NCBI GenBank assembly: GCA_036023115.1
Contig: JAYKKT010000048.1
Location: 3,620,001-3,684,000 of the forward strand
DNA from: Brasenia schreberi
Taxonomy: Eukaryota; Streptophyta; Magnoliopsida; Nymphaeales; Cabombaceae
DNA: 64,000 nucleotides
Direction: 5' to 3'
Below are positions 11,655 through 22,316 of the stretch, in pieces. Under the pieces are notes generated by a model. The model searched no databases and was not told the DNA's origin. It saw only the letters and a list, made by a program, of their open reading frames with translations. The translations under genes and the position numbers were made by a program. How positions within the stretch are numbered: the first letter of the stretch is position 1; the number at the start of each line of letters is the position of its first letter.

Positions 11655-13183
11655 TAATACTTCACTCCACCACCAAGCTTCTTTTTGTGCCGGTAAACCT
11701 TGCTTAGATTCACCTAACATATCTTTCGCCACTTTCCTAATATGTATAGCCATATTGTTCCACACATCACAAGTGTATCAACATAATTCCAAGCATCTCC
11801 GTGAATGACTTTTTGTTTAAATATATCTTCTTTCTCGCTTTTGAAGTTCCACCATTTAGTCAGAATAGCTCGATGTACATTTTTCTTCTTTGTCCATTTT
11901 TTTATTTGTAAATCCATAACTAAAAGTCGATGTTGGGTGGTTAAACTTTCTCTTGGAATTACCTTGCAATCTTTATAACACGCTCTATCTTTTTTTCTAC
12001 AAATAAAGTAATCAATTTATGTTTGTGATAAACTACTCTTATAAGTAATTAAATGTTCATCTCATTTTTTGAAGATTGTATTAACTATAAAGAGATCAAA
12101 TGCAATAGCAAAATTTAAGTCTCCTCCTAAACAAAATTTAAAATATCCGTACCTTCCTCATTTATATCCCCAAAACCAAAGTTTGGATGAATACCTTGAT
12201 ATCCTAATGCCTCTTTACCAACATGTCCATTTAAGTCTCCTTCTAAACAAATCATCTCTCTTTGTGGAATCCTTTGAATCACCTTATCTAACTCTTCCCA
12301 AAAAGTTGTCTTTATACTATCTTCTAGGCCTACTTGGAGTGCGTAAGCACAACTATTTTCAAAACCTCTGCTCCTAACACTAATTTCAATGTCATGATTC
12401 GGTCACCATATCGTTGTATGTCTACTACACTATCCTTTAAATCTTTATGTATGATAATACCAACTCCGTTTCGAGCCTTTTTCTTACCTGAGTACCATAA
12501 TTTTAAACATGTATCATCTATCTCCTTTGCTTTTTCTCCAACCCACTTTGTCTCTTGTAAACATAGAATATGAATCTTTCTTCGAATCATAGTATCTACC
12601 GCCTCCATTAGCTTATCGGATAATGTTCCGATATTCCAAGAACCAATACGAATTTTATTATCTAGGACTAGCTTCCTTATCCCCCCGCATCCGTCCATAT
12701 TGAAAGTGTAGAGACTCTCTCTATAAATTATTCACTACATTCGGGCGGCAATGTAACGGGACTAACTTCTTTACCCACACCCGTCCATGATGTGGGAACC
12801 TTCTCTGCAATTGATTCACTATATTCGGGCGAAAATGTAGTGACCCTTGCTTACTTATTACTGCATTCGGGCTCTGCAGCATGTCGCTAGGTGGAGACGC
12901 CCCAAAGTAATGCTCATAATTTTTGTAATCCATGTTACAAAATCCGACGAAGTTTTACGTTGGTTGTCGGAAGCCTAACACAACTCTCCTCCTTTATCCA
13001 GACTTGGGACCGACAATGCAATGGTGATCCCTTACATGGGCGGAGTTTCATAATTTGTGTAATCCATAGTATAAAAATCCGACAAAGTTTTACATTGTCG
13101 GTCGGAAGCCTAACACAACCCTCCTCTTTTATCCGGGCTTGGGACCGACAATGCAAGGGTGATCCCTTAAGTGGGCGGAGTTT
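11655..13183 (-). mobile_element. LINE copy F (RTE type), 5' half: promoter repeats and AP endonuclease
   Basis: On the - strand, two 134-bp tandem units (12916-13183) and a leader are followed by an open stretch at 12330-12698 starting MDGCGGIRKLVLDNKIRIGSW. It has the AP-endonuclease motifs SWNIGTL (residues ~19-25) and LCLQETKW (~43-50, catalytic Glu). Degraded endonuclease and linker sequence continues to about 11655. RT is absent. It is therefore the complement of the 5'-truncated copies and shows that this family encodes an APE-like endonuclease before RT in one frame. The break at 11655 is not a normal LINE 3' end, so the 3' half was probably lost by deletion or carried off by another element. 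Confidence 0.88.
12916..13183 (-). repeat. Two tandem 134-bp units in the LINE 5' leader
   Basis: Unit 1 is 12916-13049 and unit 2 is 13050-13183. Both start ataattt and end gggcggagttt, with a few mismatches. The homologous leader in LINE copy G (about 24500-24617) has a single partial unit. Repeated 5' monomers are typical of internal LINE promoters, which is the inferred role here. Confidence 0.8.
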
Positions 13184-13669
13184 ATATTTTAACACCTTTA
13201 ATGCCTTAAAACTCTCTAAGGTGTTCATTTTGAGGTATAGATCTTTCATATCTTTGTGTAACATGAATCTAGTCTCATTCCCTATTGGTTAATCTGGTAA
13301 CCTCAATTATGACCGAGCTGTCCGGGCTCCCCTTTCCAGAATATATCATTCCATTTGCAGACCCTATTTCTCAAGGAATTCCGTGATGTTGTTTAGCTGA
13401 CTGGATCGACTGGCATTCTTGTTTGGGCCGAATATTGTCCTCCTGACACTGGTTTCTCCAACTCTTTCATTTCTTATATACGCCTTTTTAGCACAAGTTT
13501 ATCCAAAATCATGTATAAACTTGACTTGTTGAAGATTAAATATTGTAAAGCTTTAGACTATTTGGACCATTTGAGTTTTACTTTCCTCATTTTGTATATT
13601 TTACTGATGTAACTTCCCATTCACTTTTGTTTTCAAACATAATAATTAAGTTTCAAAATAAAATTTCAG
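13184..13669. other. End of the large intron, no element recognised
   Basis: Unique-looking AT-rich sequence leading into a T-rich tract and the acceptor aaatttcag. Confidence 0.5.
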
Positions 13670-13939
13670 GAATCTGAGTGGCTTAGAGTTTCTCTGCACA
13701 AATGGCTCGATGATGAATACTGCCCTGAGGCTGCAAATGTAGAAATAAGCAGATGTGCTGCTCGTTCTTACCATAATTCTCTTATGGATAAGCAGACTGA
13801 CCTTGGAGCGATTTTGCTTAAGATGGCAAGTGATCTTGAGCGCATCTCTTTCCAGGAAAGCTTTCATGGAGCTTTTTCTTCTGCAAATGCAGCTATCAGT
13901 CTCATTAGCCAACGCATCGAGCTAGTGAAGCATCAATGA
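13670..13939 (+). CDS. Terminal exon of the conserved plant protein begun at 1-192
   Basis: 90 codons, including the TGA stop at 13937-13939, follow a clean acceptor (tttcag). The sequence opens ESEWLRVSLHKWLDDEYCPE and continues with a predicted helical, Ala/Ser-rich half (MDKQTDLGAILLKMASDLER, then ESFHGAFSSANAAISLISQR). It joins 1-192 in phase 0 to give at least 153 residues. No catalytic motif is evident. The composition suggests a soluble, mostly helical protein. The intact frame over 270 bp, among heavily decayed transposons, indicates that this exon is under selection. Function unknown. Confidence 0.8.
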   Translation, partial: ESEWLRVSLHKWLDDEYCPEAANVEISRCAARSYHNSLMDKQTDLGAILLKMASDLERISFQESFHGAFSSANAAISLISQRIELVKHQ

Positions 13940-15131
13940 GTGGTATGGCAGAAGCATCATCTCCAGGAAGCTCAAATTCCCTCAAAGGAAACTCCCTTGC
14001 CACAGGTTTTGTTTCTCATGTGCTATTGCATCGTGGGTGGCATGAAATATAATGCCTTCTCTTGTTAGGGTTCCTACAGTTTCTGCTTCACGTATAGTTG
14101 CTGGTGATTCATTTTTTCATCCTGGTAGCTTTTGGCAGAAGGAAAATCGGACGGTTAGATATATTTTCTGAATGTATGTGTAACAATTTTGTGTTGATCC
14201 TCAAATATCCGTTGTTTTTGTAGCTTTTACTAATATTCCTTATCACACATCATTGCATGTCGCATGCAATTAGTTCAGCAATTTTACATATATATTCGTC
14301 TTTTGTGTTGGATGAATTTGAAAAGTACTGCAACGATTACAACTACTAACAATAGCAATGCTAAAATAAGAAAATATTGGAAAGGGAAGAGAAGTAGCAG
14401 AAATAATGACAAATCTCTCTCTCTCCAAAAGCAAGGTTGGACGTGCATCATTTCCTGAGTTCCCGTCCATAGTACCTCATAAAAACTTCTTTCTAATCTT
14501 TTTTGTCAATTCAAAATTCCCATCTTGATTTTCTGTGTTCTTTTAGTTTTTGAGACCATTCATTTGCCTGCCTAGGTTCTTTCCCATGTCAGAGCTGCTG
14601 GATGTCAGCAATTTCATTTGGTTGGTGGCTAGAACGGTGGCAGATAACAAAATGGCATACCATTATATTGATTAGAAGGAGAATTTAGTTCCCACTACTC
14701 AGAAGACAAGTTTTATTTTACAATGATGAAATGGAATGAGCAACGGATACAATAAAGATGGATATACTTTAATAATCACATTCTGTCTCCAATATTTCCT
14801 TTAACCATCACATTATCCGATGACTGATCTCTCGTAACAACCAAACTGATGAAAACGCCAATGCAAAGGATAGAATGGAGCAATGGAACGAAGAGTTTGT
14901 GTCACTCTGAATAAAAGGATGCAGTGTTTATCAAATTTGCAGTAAGATGATTTGTCAAGAAAGTCCGACTGTATCCATTGATCTCCATGACCACCAGTTG
15001 CGATCAGCTTTGAACATAAAAAATTATAATATCAACCAAGAACTTGCACGTAGGAGGATCGATTTGCATGAATTTGTTAGTGAAAGAAAAAGTAACTTCG
15101 AAAGACATGAGACATGAGAAATATGCAAGAA
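13940..15131. other. 3' UTR and intergenic sequence
   Basis: The first few hundred bases after the stop should be 3' UTR of the upstream gene. Beyond about 14300 I see no coding motif, terminal repeat or RNA gene. Confidence 0.45.
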
Positions 15132-16299
15132 CATACTACAACAACAAACAAAAACAAGCCTTTTCTCGTACCACATGGGTTCGGCTATGTGGATTCTTTG
15201 TTTTCATAGAACTCAATCACGTGTCATGGTAACATTTAACTCAGCATAAGTTAAATCATACTTATTTAATTATTTTCTTCTAACACTTTGTGGTCTTCTA
15301 TTTTTTAATATTTTCACAATATAATTTCTTATACCTTCTTATTGGAGCTTCATTTATCATCTTTATACGTGTCCAAACTATCTTAAACAATTTTTCCTCA
15401 TTTTGTCATCTGTTGATTTCATTCTTAAATTGTTTCTAATAACCTCATTATGTATACAATCTTTCCTACTCTTAAATTATTTCTAATAACCTCATTACAT
15501 ATACAATCTTTCTTTTTGTGACCACTCATTCATCTTACCATCTTCATTTATGCTACGAACAACTTTTGTACATGTTGATGATTAACTGCTCAATACTGAG
15601 AACCATACTAACATGGTCTAATTGTTACTCTATAATATTTATCTTTTAAATTTAGTGGTATCTTGTTACATAGAATACTTGATGCACCTCTCCATTTTAA
15701 TAACCTGTATTAATTTTATATGTAAAATCTAATTTTTTTATCACTCTAAAAAACTCTACCTAAGTGTTTAAAACTTTTCTTATAAGAGATGCAACATATG
15801 CCAATCTTAATGTCATTTGAGGTAACCAATTGGTCAAACTTTGCATTCTAAATATTTTGTCTTTGTTATGCTAAGTTGAAAGTTTTATTAATGTTTCTCC
15901 TTATAGTTTTAATTTTCTATTAACCTTTCCTTACTCATCTACTAATACAATATTATCCGCGAATAACATATAATAAGGAACTTAATCTTGAATATGTTTT
16001 GTTAGCTTGTTAATAACCAATACAAATAAATATGAATTTAAAGTTGATTATTGATGTAATCCAATATTAATCTCAAAGAAATATGTCATTCCTTCATGGG
16101 TCTTAACACATGTTTGAACACATGTTCTCTAAAGAATATCTCTTGGTACCTTATTATAAGATTTTTTTAGAAAAATAAATATTGAATAGGTGAAAATCAT
16201 GAGTAATAGATCTTCTTGGCATAAATTCAAATTGGTTCCCTATTGTACTCGATATTTATCTCAACCTACATTGAATAATTCTTTCTCATAATTTCAAAG
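15132..16299 (-). mobile_element. LINE copy G (RTE type), 3' half, left of the Copia-2 insertion
   Basis: The (CAA)n-like tail is at 15136-15150. The - strand RT and C-terminal coding sequence (decayed, no long open frame) run to 16299, where Copia-2 interrupts it within the tract that other copies read as catagtatggctcatt. The other half resumes at 22725. The whole copy is about 3.06 kb once Copia-2 is removed, which makes it near full length. A candidate 8-bp target duplication, tgcaagaa, lies at 15124-15131 and 24618-24625. Confidence 0.85.
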
Positions 16300-16680
16300 T
16301 ATAATGAAGTTGATGCTTCAATATAGCAGCAAAAGATTGAACAAATATCATCCCAAATCATCAATCACAAAGCCTTAGAAAAGGTGATCATACGTGCAAA
16401 CGAAGGTACTAATAACGAAAATCAACATTATTCCTAGTCACACAAAAGAGGCTTAATGAGAGAGTGTACATAGGAAAATTGATAGAGAAGAGGGAATGTT
16501 GGGGAAAAGGGGGCCAACCAGCCCCCAATGACTAGCTAGACTAGTCATTGTGGTTGGCCCTTGTGGTCACGCACCAGGGTCGGATGGTTGTGGCCCTTGC
16601 ACCCGAGCTTAATGATCCTGGTTTATATAAATAAAAAAAGAAAATTATATATAAAAAGTAAAAAATACATTCTTTTAACA
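16300..16680 (-). repeat. 3' LTR of Copia-2
   Basis: The LTR starts tataatgaagttgatgcttc (the TG end mutated to TA) and ends cttttaaca. It is homologous over its full length to 22331-22724. The adjacent cctccttcaaac is the polypurine tract on the - strand. Confidence 0.88.
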
Positions 16681-16838
16681 CCTCCTTCAAACTTACAGTA
16701 CCATGGTCGAAAGTTTGCTAACCAAAAACTGAAATCGTGGAGCAAGTAGCGAGTTGGTAAAGGCATCTTTAAATTGATATTCAGATCTAATAAACTGTAG
16801 TGACAAATTACCGTGTAGATGCTCTTTACGAACATAAT

Positions 16839-16843
16839 GAAAG
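16839..16843. repeat. 5-bp target duplication gaaag of the inner LTR element (second copy 19168-19172)
   Basis: gaaag lies directly outside both LTRs. Removing the insert and one copy restores the Copia-2 RNase H reading frame across the site. Confidence 0.9.
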
Positions 16844-17185
16844 TGTTGGAAAACGTGGTTGCACAACGGAGATTAAAAAATCAAAAGAAATAAAGAAACA
16901 TTGAAGAGGAAAAAATATAGAGATCGGAGGAGGGGGCAGACCTTCAATGGAGGCCGCCTCCCCTCGTTTTCTCTCTTTCTTAATCACAACTTAAACCCTA
17001 ATACAACCTATCAACCCTTATGTAAGGAGTTGTAAAATGTAAAATGATCAAAATACCCTTAATACAGAAAATTACCAAAATGCCCTTATGACTTTAGACA
17101 ACTACAATAATACCTAAAACATCAAATTTACTGTTCTAAGACATCAAATGTACTAAAACTGACTCTAAACTCACTTTCTTCAACA
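16844..17185 (-). repeat. 3' LTR of the gene-capturing element
   Basis: tgttggaaaacg ... tcttcaaca, with TG...CA termini intact. Near-identical over its length to 18824-19167, with scattered substitutions and small indels. Confidence 0.92.
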
Positions 17186-17205
17186 CCCCCCCTCAAGTTG
17201 GGAGT
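17186..17205 (-). promoter_or_regulatory. Polypurine tract of the gene-capturing element
   Basis: The + strand ccccccctcaagttggga reads TCCCAACTTGAGGGGGGG on the - strand, directly before the 3' LTR. This is the plus-strand primer position. Confidence 0.85.
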
Positions 17206-17989
17206 GAGATACTTCGAACTCCAAACTTGCCAAAAAATTGGTTATTTCTTCACCACATGTGCACGAGCGATCTTTTTGAAGCTTTTATAAAACAACTTGA
17301 ACAATCAAGAACATATGGGTAGCACACGACCCTTCTATGGGTGTCGGTTACTCCCTCTCTCTTTCTTCTACTTCATAAAATGATTCGACAGCTACACTTA
17401 AAAGTCATGTTTCTTAAAGCTGATCTTTTGTGATAGGAGGTACTACTCCACCATACACACTTCACATGGCTTTTCCTGCGCCCCTTCACATGGTGGCTGC
17501 AGTCGGTGTGTTGGTTGAGTGTCCTCTCTCTACCACTCAAATAGCAGAATACAGACATCTGCTTATACTAGTCGGTTTGCGCCCCTTCACATGGTTACTA
17601 TAGTCGCTTTTTCAACCCTCTTCGGTGTTTACTTCAACAACTCAAGGTTTTAACTTTCATGCTTCTTGGTGATACTGCCACATTCCATACCATCAAATTC
17701 CTCTAGTCTCTTTTATGATTTAATTTTTCATGCATATGTAGTGAAAAAGACTTATTTTCTGCATTTCATCTTTCCTTCTATTTTCAATTCAGTTGTTTTT
17801 CCAATGAAGAAATCATCACTACTACTTCATACCTTCTTCATTTTTTAAAAAAAAATTTTCAGCCCTCTTGAGTATTTGACCAACACTGATATGTAGGTAA
17901 ACATCTCTCTTAGGCATTTCATCGAACACTTGGTGTGCAGGTGAATATTTCTCTTAGACATTTAATCGAACACTTGTCCTGCAGAGTTG

Positions 17990-18366
17990 AAGTTTATCTG
18001 AAACATTTCATCAAACAGTTGGTCTACTATATCATTGGCAAGAGACAAAAGCTTCAGTCGCATCAACTCATATATGTATAACAGATAATGTGTATCCTCC
18101 CTGGCATATTTAATCATCTCATCAGGCAAAGGCCTCAATCGCCAATCTGCAGTCTGATATTCTTTATTGGCAGTGACTCCACAAAAGTGACTCAGCATAA
18201 GCTCTAAACTGTTTCTCTCCAGTTGCAAAACCCTTAAGCCTGTTGAGTGTCAAACAGATTGCAAAGATATATGCTGCAGTCTCGTTGAAGCCACATGACA
18301 TCTCGATCAGCCCCATGCATAACCTTTCACTTGGAAGGATCAACGAAGACATCTTTTATCTTTATG
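17990..18366 (-). pseudogene. Captured fragment of an RRP6-like exosome 3'-5' exonuclease
   Basis: The - strand translation matches the DEDD-Y exonuclease core of RRP6/EXOSC10. It starts KDVFVDPSK, then [14 protein letters not shown] (Exo II region), [47 protein letters not shown] and the Exo III region YAREDTHYLLYIYELM. About 105 residues are contiguous without an intron, which suggests capture from spliced RNA. It is broken: an in-frame TGA follows DPSK, and a one-base deletion after DTQQA (near 18238) shifts the frame. Downstream, at 17875-17990, a ~45-bp motif is repeated about three times. The parent gene normally processes RNA in the nucleus. This piece lacks the N terminus and the HRDC domain. 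Confidence 0.85.
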
Positions 18367-18381
18367 TCTTCATCATGCCCT

Positions 18382-18563
18382 CACTCACTGTTTGTCCCCA
18401 TATCTAAGTATTTTGTAATTGCATCAAGTGTTTCAGCATGCCTGCCAGATTCCTGACGCAGATCAAGTTTCATCAGAATCATTCCAAACGTAGCCACCCT
18501 TCTTCGGGTCTTTATAAGCTTTTCCCTGACATCTCCAAGAACAATCCTATATGGAGCAAGGCC
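18382..18563 (-). pseudogene. Captured fragment of PEP carboxylase (bacterial-type-like)
   Basis: The - strand reads LAPYRIVLGDVREKLIKTRRR, joined directly to VATFGMILMK and then LDLRQESGRHAETLDAI and TKYLDMGTNSE. The RQES-RH motif is diagnostic of PEP carboxylase. The TRRR and ATFGM wording recalls the bacterial-type plant isoform rather than the housekeeping plant type. In complete enzymes these two blocks are separated by roughly 40 residues, so an internal segment is missing at the RRR junction, either by deletion or by abnormal splicing before capture. The fragment is open and intronless. The isoform assignment rests on memory of family motifs. Confidence 0.75.
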
Positions 18564-18679
18564 CCCTTCACACAGTAAAGAATGGCCGAAGAGCAGAAGA
18601 ATGCATGTAGCAAAATTTGTACCAGCATAACTCATTGCAGAACCAGTTCCAGCAAAAAGAATCTACCGACCTTGAACAT

Positions 18680-18751
18680 TTCAAGGTCTGCAAACATTGC
18701 CTCCGTACCTATAATGCAAAGAAGAACGCCTCCAAGAGAAATCCAACCATC
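18680..18751 (-). pseudogene. Captured fragment of a HAK/KUP potassium transporter
   Basis: The - strand encodes D followed by [19 protein letters not shown] and ADLE, which matches the well-conserved GW..LGG..LCITG.EAMFADLGHF block of plant HAK/KUP/KT K+ transporters. Only about 24 residues are recognisable. The sequence on either side (18564-18679 and 18752-18810) does not continue the family motif. It lies just inside the primer-binding site, so it is the first captured segment in element sense. Confidence 0.65.
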
Positions 18752-18810
18752 TTCCAATTTTTTTTCTTTTTGACTACAACTCGCCCTCCTTGCTACTCCA
18801 AACGATCGAT

Positions 18811-18823
18811 GACTCTGATACCA
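18811..18823 (-). promoter_or_regulatory. Primer-binding site of the gene-capturing element
   Basis: The + strand gactctgatacca reads TGGTATCAGAGTC on the - strand, matching the 3' end of initiator tRNA-Met. It directly abuts the 5' LTR. Confidence 0.9.
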
Positions 18824-19167
18824 TATTGGAAAACGTGGTTGCATAGCAGAGATTGAAAAATCACAAGAAATAAAGAAGCATTGAAGAGGAAAAAATATAG
18901 AGATCGAAGGAGGGGGCGGACCTCCAATGGAGGCCGTCTACCCTCTTTTTCTCTCTTTCTTAATCACAACAACTTAAACCCTAATACAACCTATCAGCCC
19001 TTATATAAGGAGTTATAAAACATAAAATGACCAAAATACCCCTACTACAGAAAATTACCAAAATGCCCTTATGACTTCTAACAACTACAATAAACTTAAA
19101 ACATCAAATTTAATGTCCTAAGACATCAAATGTACTAAAACTGACTCTAAACTCATATTCTTTAATA
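18824..19167 (-). repeat. 5' LTR of the gene-capturing element
   Basis: tattggaaaacg ... tctttaata: both terminal dinucleotides are mutated (TG to TA, and CA to TA), whereas the left LTR keeps them. It contains the same taaaccctaatacaacctat core as the left copy. Confidence 0.92.
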
Positions 19168-22100
19168 GAAAGTCTATCTTGATATGCTTAGTTAACTCAT
19201 TAAACGTATGGTTATTGGCTATATACATAGCACTCTTATTATCGCATTACATGATTAGAGTGGTTTTGAATGATTGAAGTGGTTTTCAATGTTACTCCCA
19301 AGTCTTGTAGTAGTCGTATTAACCAGGTCAATTTAGTTGTTGTGTTGGGCATTGCACGGTACTCAACTTTAATGGAAGAAAGAGATACCTTTTGTTGTTT
19401 CTTTTAATGGAAGAAAGAGATACCTTTTGTTGTTTCTTACATTTTCAAGAAATAAGAGAGTTGCCAAGGAAAATGCAATAACCTCTAGTGGAGTGCTTGC
19501 CATTTATATCACTACTCCAATCTGCATTAGTATATGCATTTAATTGAAATACAAATGAAGATGATAGAAATACTCTCTTAGTTGTAGTTTGTTAAATATA
19601 TCGAACAATTCTCGTGACTGCACTCATATGTACATATGTGGGTTAATGTTGAAACTAACTTATAGTGTGAATTGCATGAGCAATATCAAGACGGGTGATA
19701 GTGAGATAAGTGAGTGTTCCAATCATCTGTATATAAGGAGTAGGATCACTTAACGACTCTCCATTAACAAATCACATTTTCTTATTGATAACCTCAAGTA
19801 TCTCAACAACTTTGTCATTTGTAAGTCCTTATCTAAGAATAATCTCATTAGCAAATTTAGTTTGTGATAAAAAGAAACCTTGAACATCACGAGTTACCTC
19901 AATACCCAAAAAATAAGAAAGTTGTCCAATGTCTTTCGTCTCAAACATTTTACCAAGTTCTTGCTTGATTTGTTTAATCATGGAATCATCACTTCCTATA
20001 ATAATCATATCATCTACGTAGAGTAAAAGTATAACAATATTTGTAGGAGACTTTCTTATAAAAAGGGTCGTGTCAGTATAACAGGTAGTAAAATCATGCA
20101 ATATCATGATACCACTTACAACCTATAGATTTATTGTTTTGTGACTTAGGAATAATGTCCTAAGTTTGGTATCTATATACAGCATCTAATTCTTCATTCA
20201 TAGCGTGAATCCATACTCTTGATGCCTGAGCTTCTTTAAAAGTTCTAGATTTCTTTATAGCTAAAATGATGGTTAAAAGAGCTCTATGCCTAGATGAAAA
20301 ACTATCATAGTAGACAAATTGTTATGGAGGTCTAGAGTCGCAACTAGATCTTCTAGGCATGGATGGTGTGCTGTTAGAAGTTCTCCTAAATAATATTATT
20401 CAAAAAGAACGACATATTAGCTTAAGCTCAAAACTTTTTAAGACCACTAGATAGAAGTAAGGTTTTAGTAATTTCTAGAATATGACAATGTTTTCATTCT
20501 GAAATCCCATTTTGTTGGAGTCTTAGTGCAAGAAGTTTGATATATAGTTTCAAACTTGTCTAGATAGTTTTTAAATTCTTTATAAATAAACTCCTCTCTT
20601 GGGTCAGTTTTAAAAGTTTTGATTTCAGAGTTGAATTGATTTTTACAAAATTATGAAAAATAATAAAATTTTGAAAGACATCGAATTTGGCTTTCAAAAG
20701 GTACACTCATGTATACTTAGTAAAATCATCTATAAAGATGACACTAGGAAATTCCTCCTTTGGATAAAATGGATACGGGCTCCCATACATCTGAGTGAAC
20801 AATTTCAAAGGGTTTCGTGGTAACATGTATTTTGTTTAAAACAGAAAGATGTTATATTTTATGAAGGACACAATTTTTGCAAGAAAAGTTTTCAATAGTC
20901 TTTATTTCAAGAGGGCATTGATATAATTTTTGAACATTAAAATATTCTAATCTCTTGTTTCATAGAAGTATATCATTAAACAAAACATTTACATATCTTA
21001 TGTTATATAAATAGTCCATGATATAAAGTTCGCCCTCTCTATAGCCACGCCCAATCACCTTGGAAAGACAATTATGTATAATGCATCTCGTGGAAGAAAA
21101 GGTTATAACACAACCATTATTTGAAATTTGAGATACTGAAAGCAAGTTTAAATTTAGTTTTAGAACACTGATTTTGAAAATTTGAAAATTTTTGCTTTGT
21201 AAATCACCAATTTTGTTTCATCCATAGTATAAATACAAGATAGGGGCTTTTTAGCACATGAGTTTAGAAAAATTTCATTACAAGTCATATGGAAGGAGAC
21301 ACTCAAATCAAGAAGCCAAGAAGTTATACATTGAGTTTCTTTTATTAAAAAGGAGCAAACCACACCAACCGTTGCTTTCTCCTTTATTTGGGCTTCAAGT
21401 ATTTTCACATTTTCTTGAAGAGCAAGAATGGAGGTTTTCTCTTCTACCAAGGCACCCTCTTTTTTAGTTTTGGACAATTTGACCTTATATGACCGACCTC
21501 TCTAAAAAAATGACACACAACCTCTATTCTAGCCTTGCTTGACCCTTCACTTTTGAAGTGAGGCCTATGTGATTTCAAGTTTGCTTCGGGTCTAGATGCG
21601 GTTAAGACGGTGCTCTTTTGAAGTCTAACTTCATTTAGTCTTGTTTTCATCATTTGAAGATCGATAAGAATATCTTTTTTAGTGAAAAAAGGCTTATGAT
21701 TAATAAGAAGTAATCTTACCCCTTCAAATTCTTCTCGAAAACTTCTTAAAAATTTGTATACAAAATCTTTGTTTTCTTCACATTGTCTCTCACTAAGACA
21801 TTAAGTACATTTCTTTTTATATCATAAAGTTGATTCCATAACCAAAACACTCGTTTACACCTTTATCTCCTTATCTTAGTGATATAACTTATCGATTAAT
21901 GTCATCCTATGAGCAATATCGCTTTGAATATGTGATTTTTTTTAAGTATTCACATGCTTCTCTAGCGTTAGTCAAATCAGACAAGGTGTCTCTAGTGTGA
22001 TCATTCACATTGTTCATAAGTACAAATAGGACCGTTCTATAACCTCTTTCATATTCTCTTTTTTGCTCAAATGTAGCATTAATAAAGGGTTCTACCTTCA

Positions 22101-22316
22101 AACCACTTATATAGCCTCATAATTTTTTAAAATATAGATAATTTTTCATAGATTGGACACATGTTTTATAGTTTGAGAGTGTTAAATGAAAAGTAAACCT
22201 TCCTTTCTTATCCATATTTTAAGAAGAAAATAAATATAAAGAGGTAAATTTACAATAAAGTAAAAATATAATCAGCATGCTTCTTGAGACGATATAAACA
22301 TTCTCACTTTCGAGAA

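Larger units (their letters stand above)
193..13669 (+). other. 13.5-kb phase-0 intron filled with transposons
   Basis: The donor GT at 193 and the acceptor tttcag ending at 13669 join two open exons in phase 0. The intron contains LINE pieces at 495-1843, 3832-4104, 4118-5118, 5512-7460, 8131-10148 and 11655-13183, plus a Copia 3' end at 10195-11605, so most of its length is mobile DNA. Unassigned stretches are listed separately. No other host exon was seen inside it. Confidence 0.7.
16844..19167 (-). mobile_element. Non-autonomous LTR retroelement (2.3 kb) carrying three host gene fragments, no gag-pol
   Basis: The LTRs are 16844-17185 (342 bp) and 18824-19167 (344 bp). On the - strand the 5' LTR (right) is followed directly by a primer-binding site TGGTATCAGAGTC, which matches initiator tRNA-Met. 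The interior ends in a polypurine tract, AACTTGAGGGGGGG, before the 3' LTR. A perfect 5-bp duplication flanks it. The 1.64-kb interior has no gag, protease, integrase or RT motif. Read in element sense, it carries a K+ transporter piece (18680-18751), a PEP carboxylase piece (18382-18563) and an RRP6-like nuclease piece (about 17990-18366). About 0.8 kb before the polypurine tract is non-coding as far as I can see. Maize Bs1 is the established precedent for such multi-gene capture. Mobilisation must have used proteins of another Copia element. Confidence 0.9.

Noticed and set aside
12891..13292. Open frames on both strands over the 134-bp tandem units
   Set aside because: The frame is kept only because the unit is duplicated. 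The segment is LINE leader, upstream of the endonuclease start.
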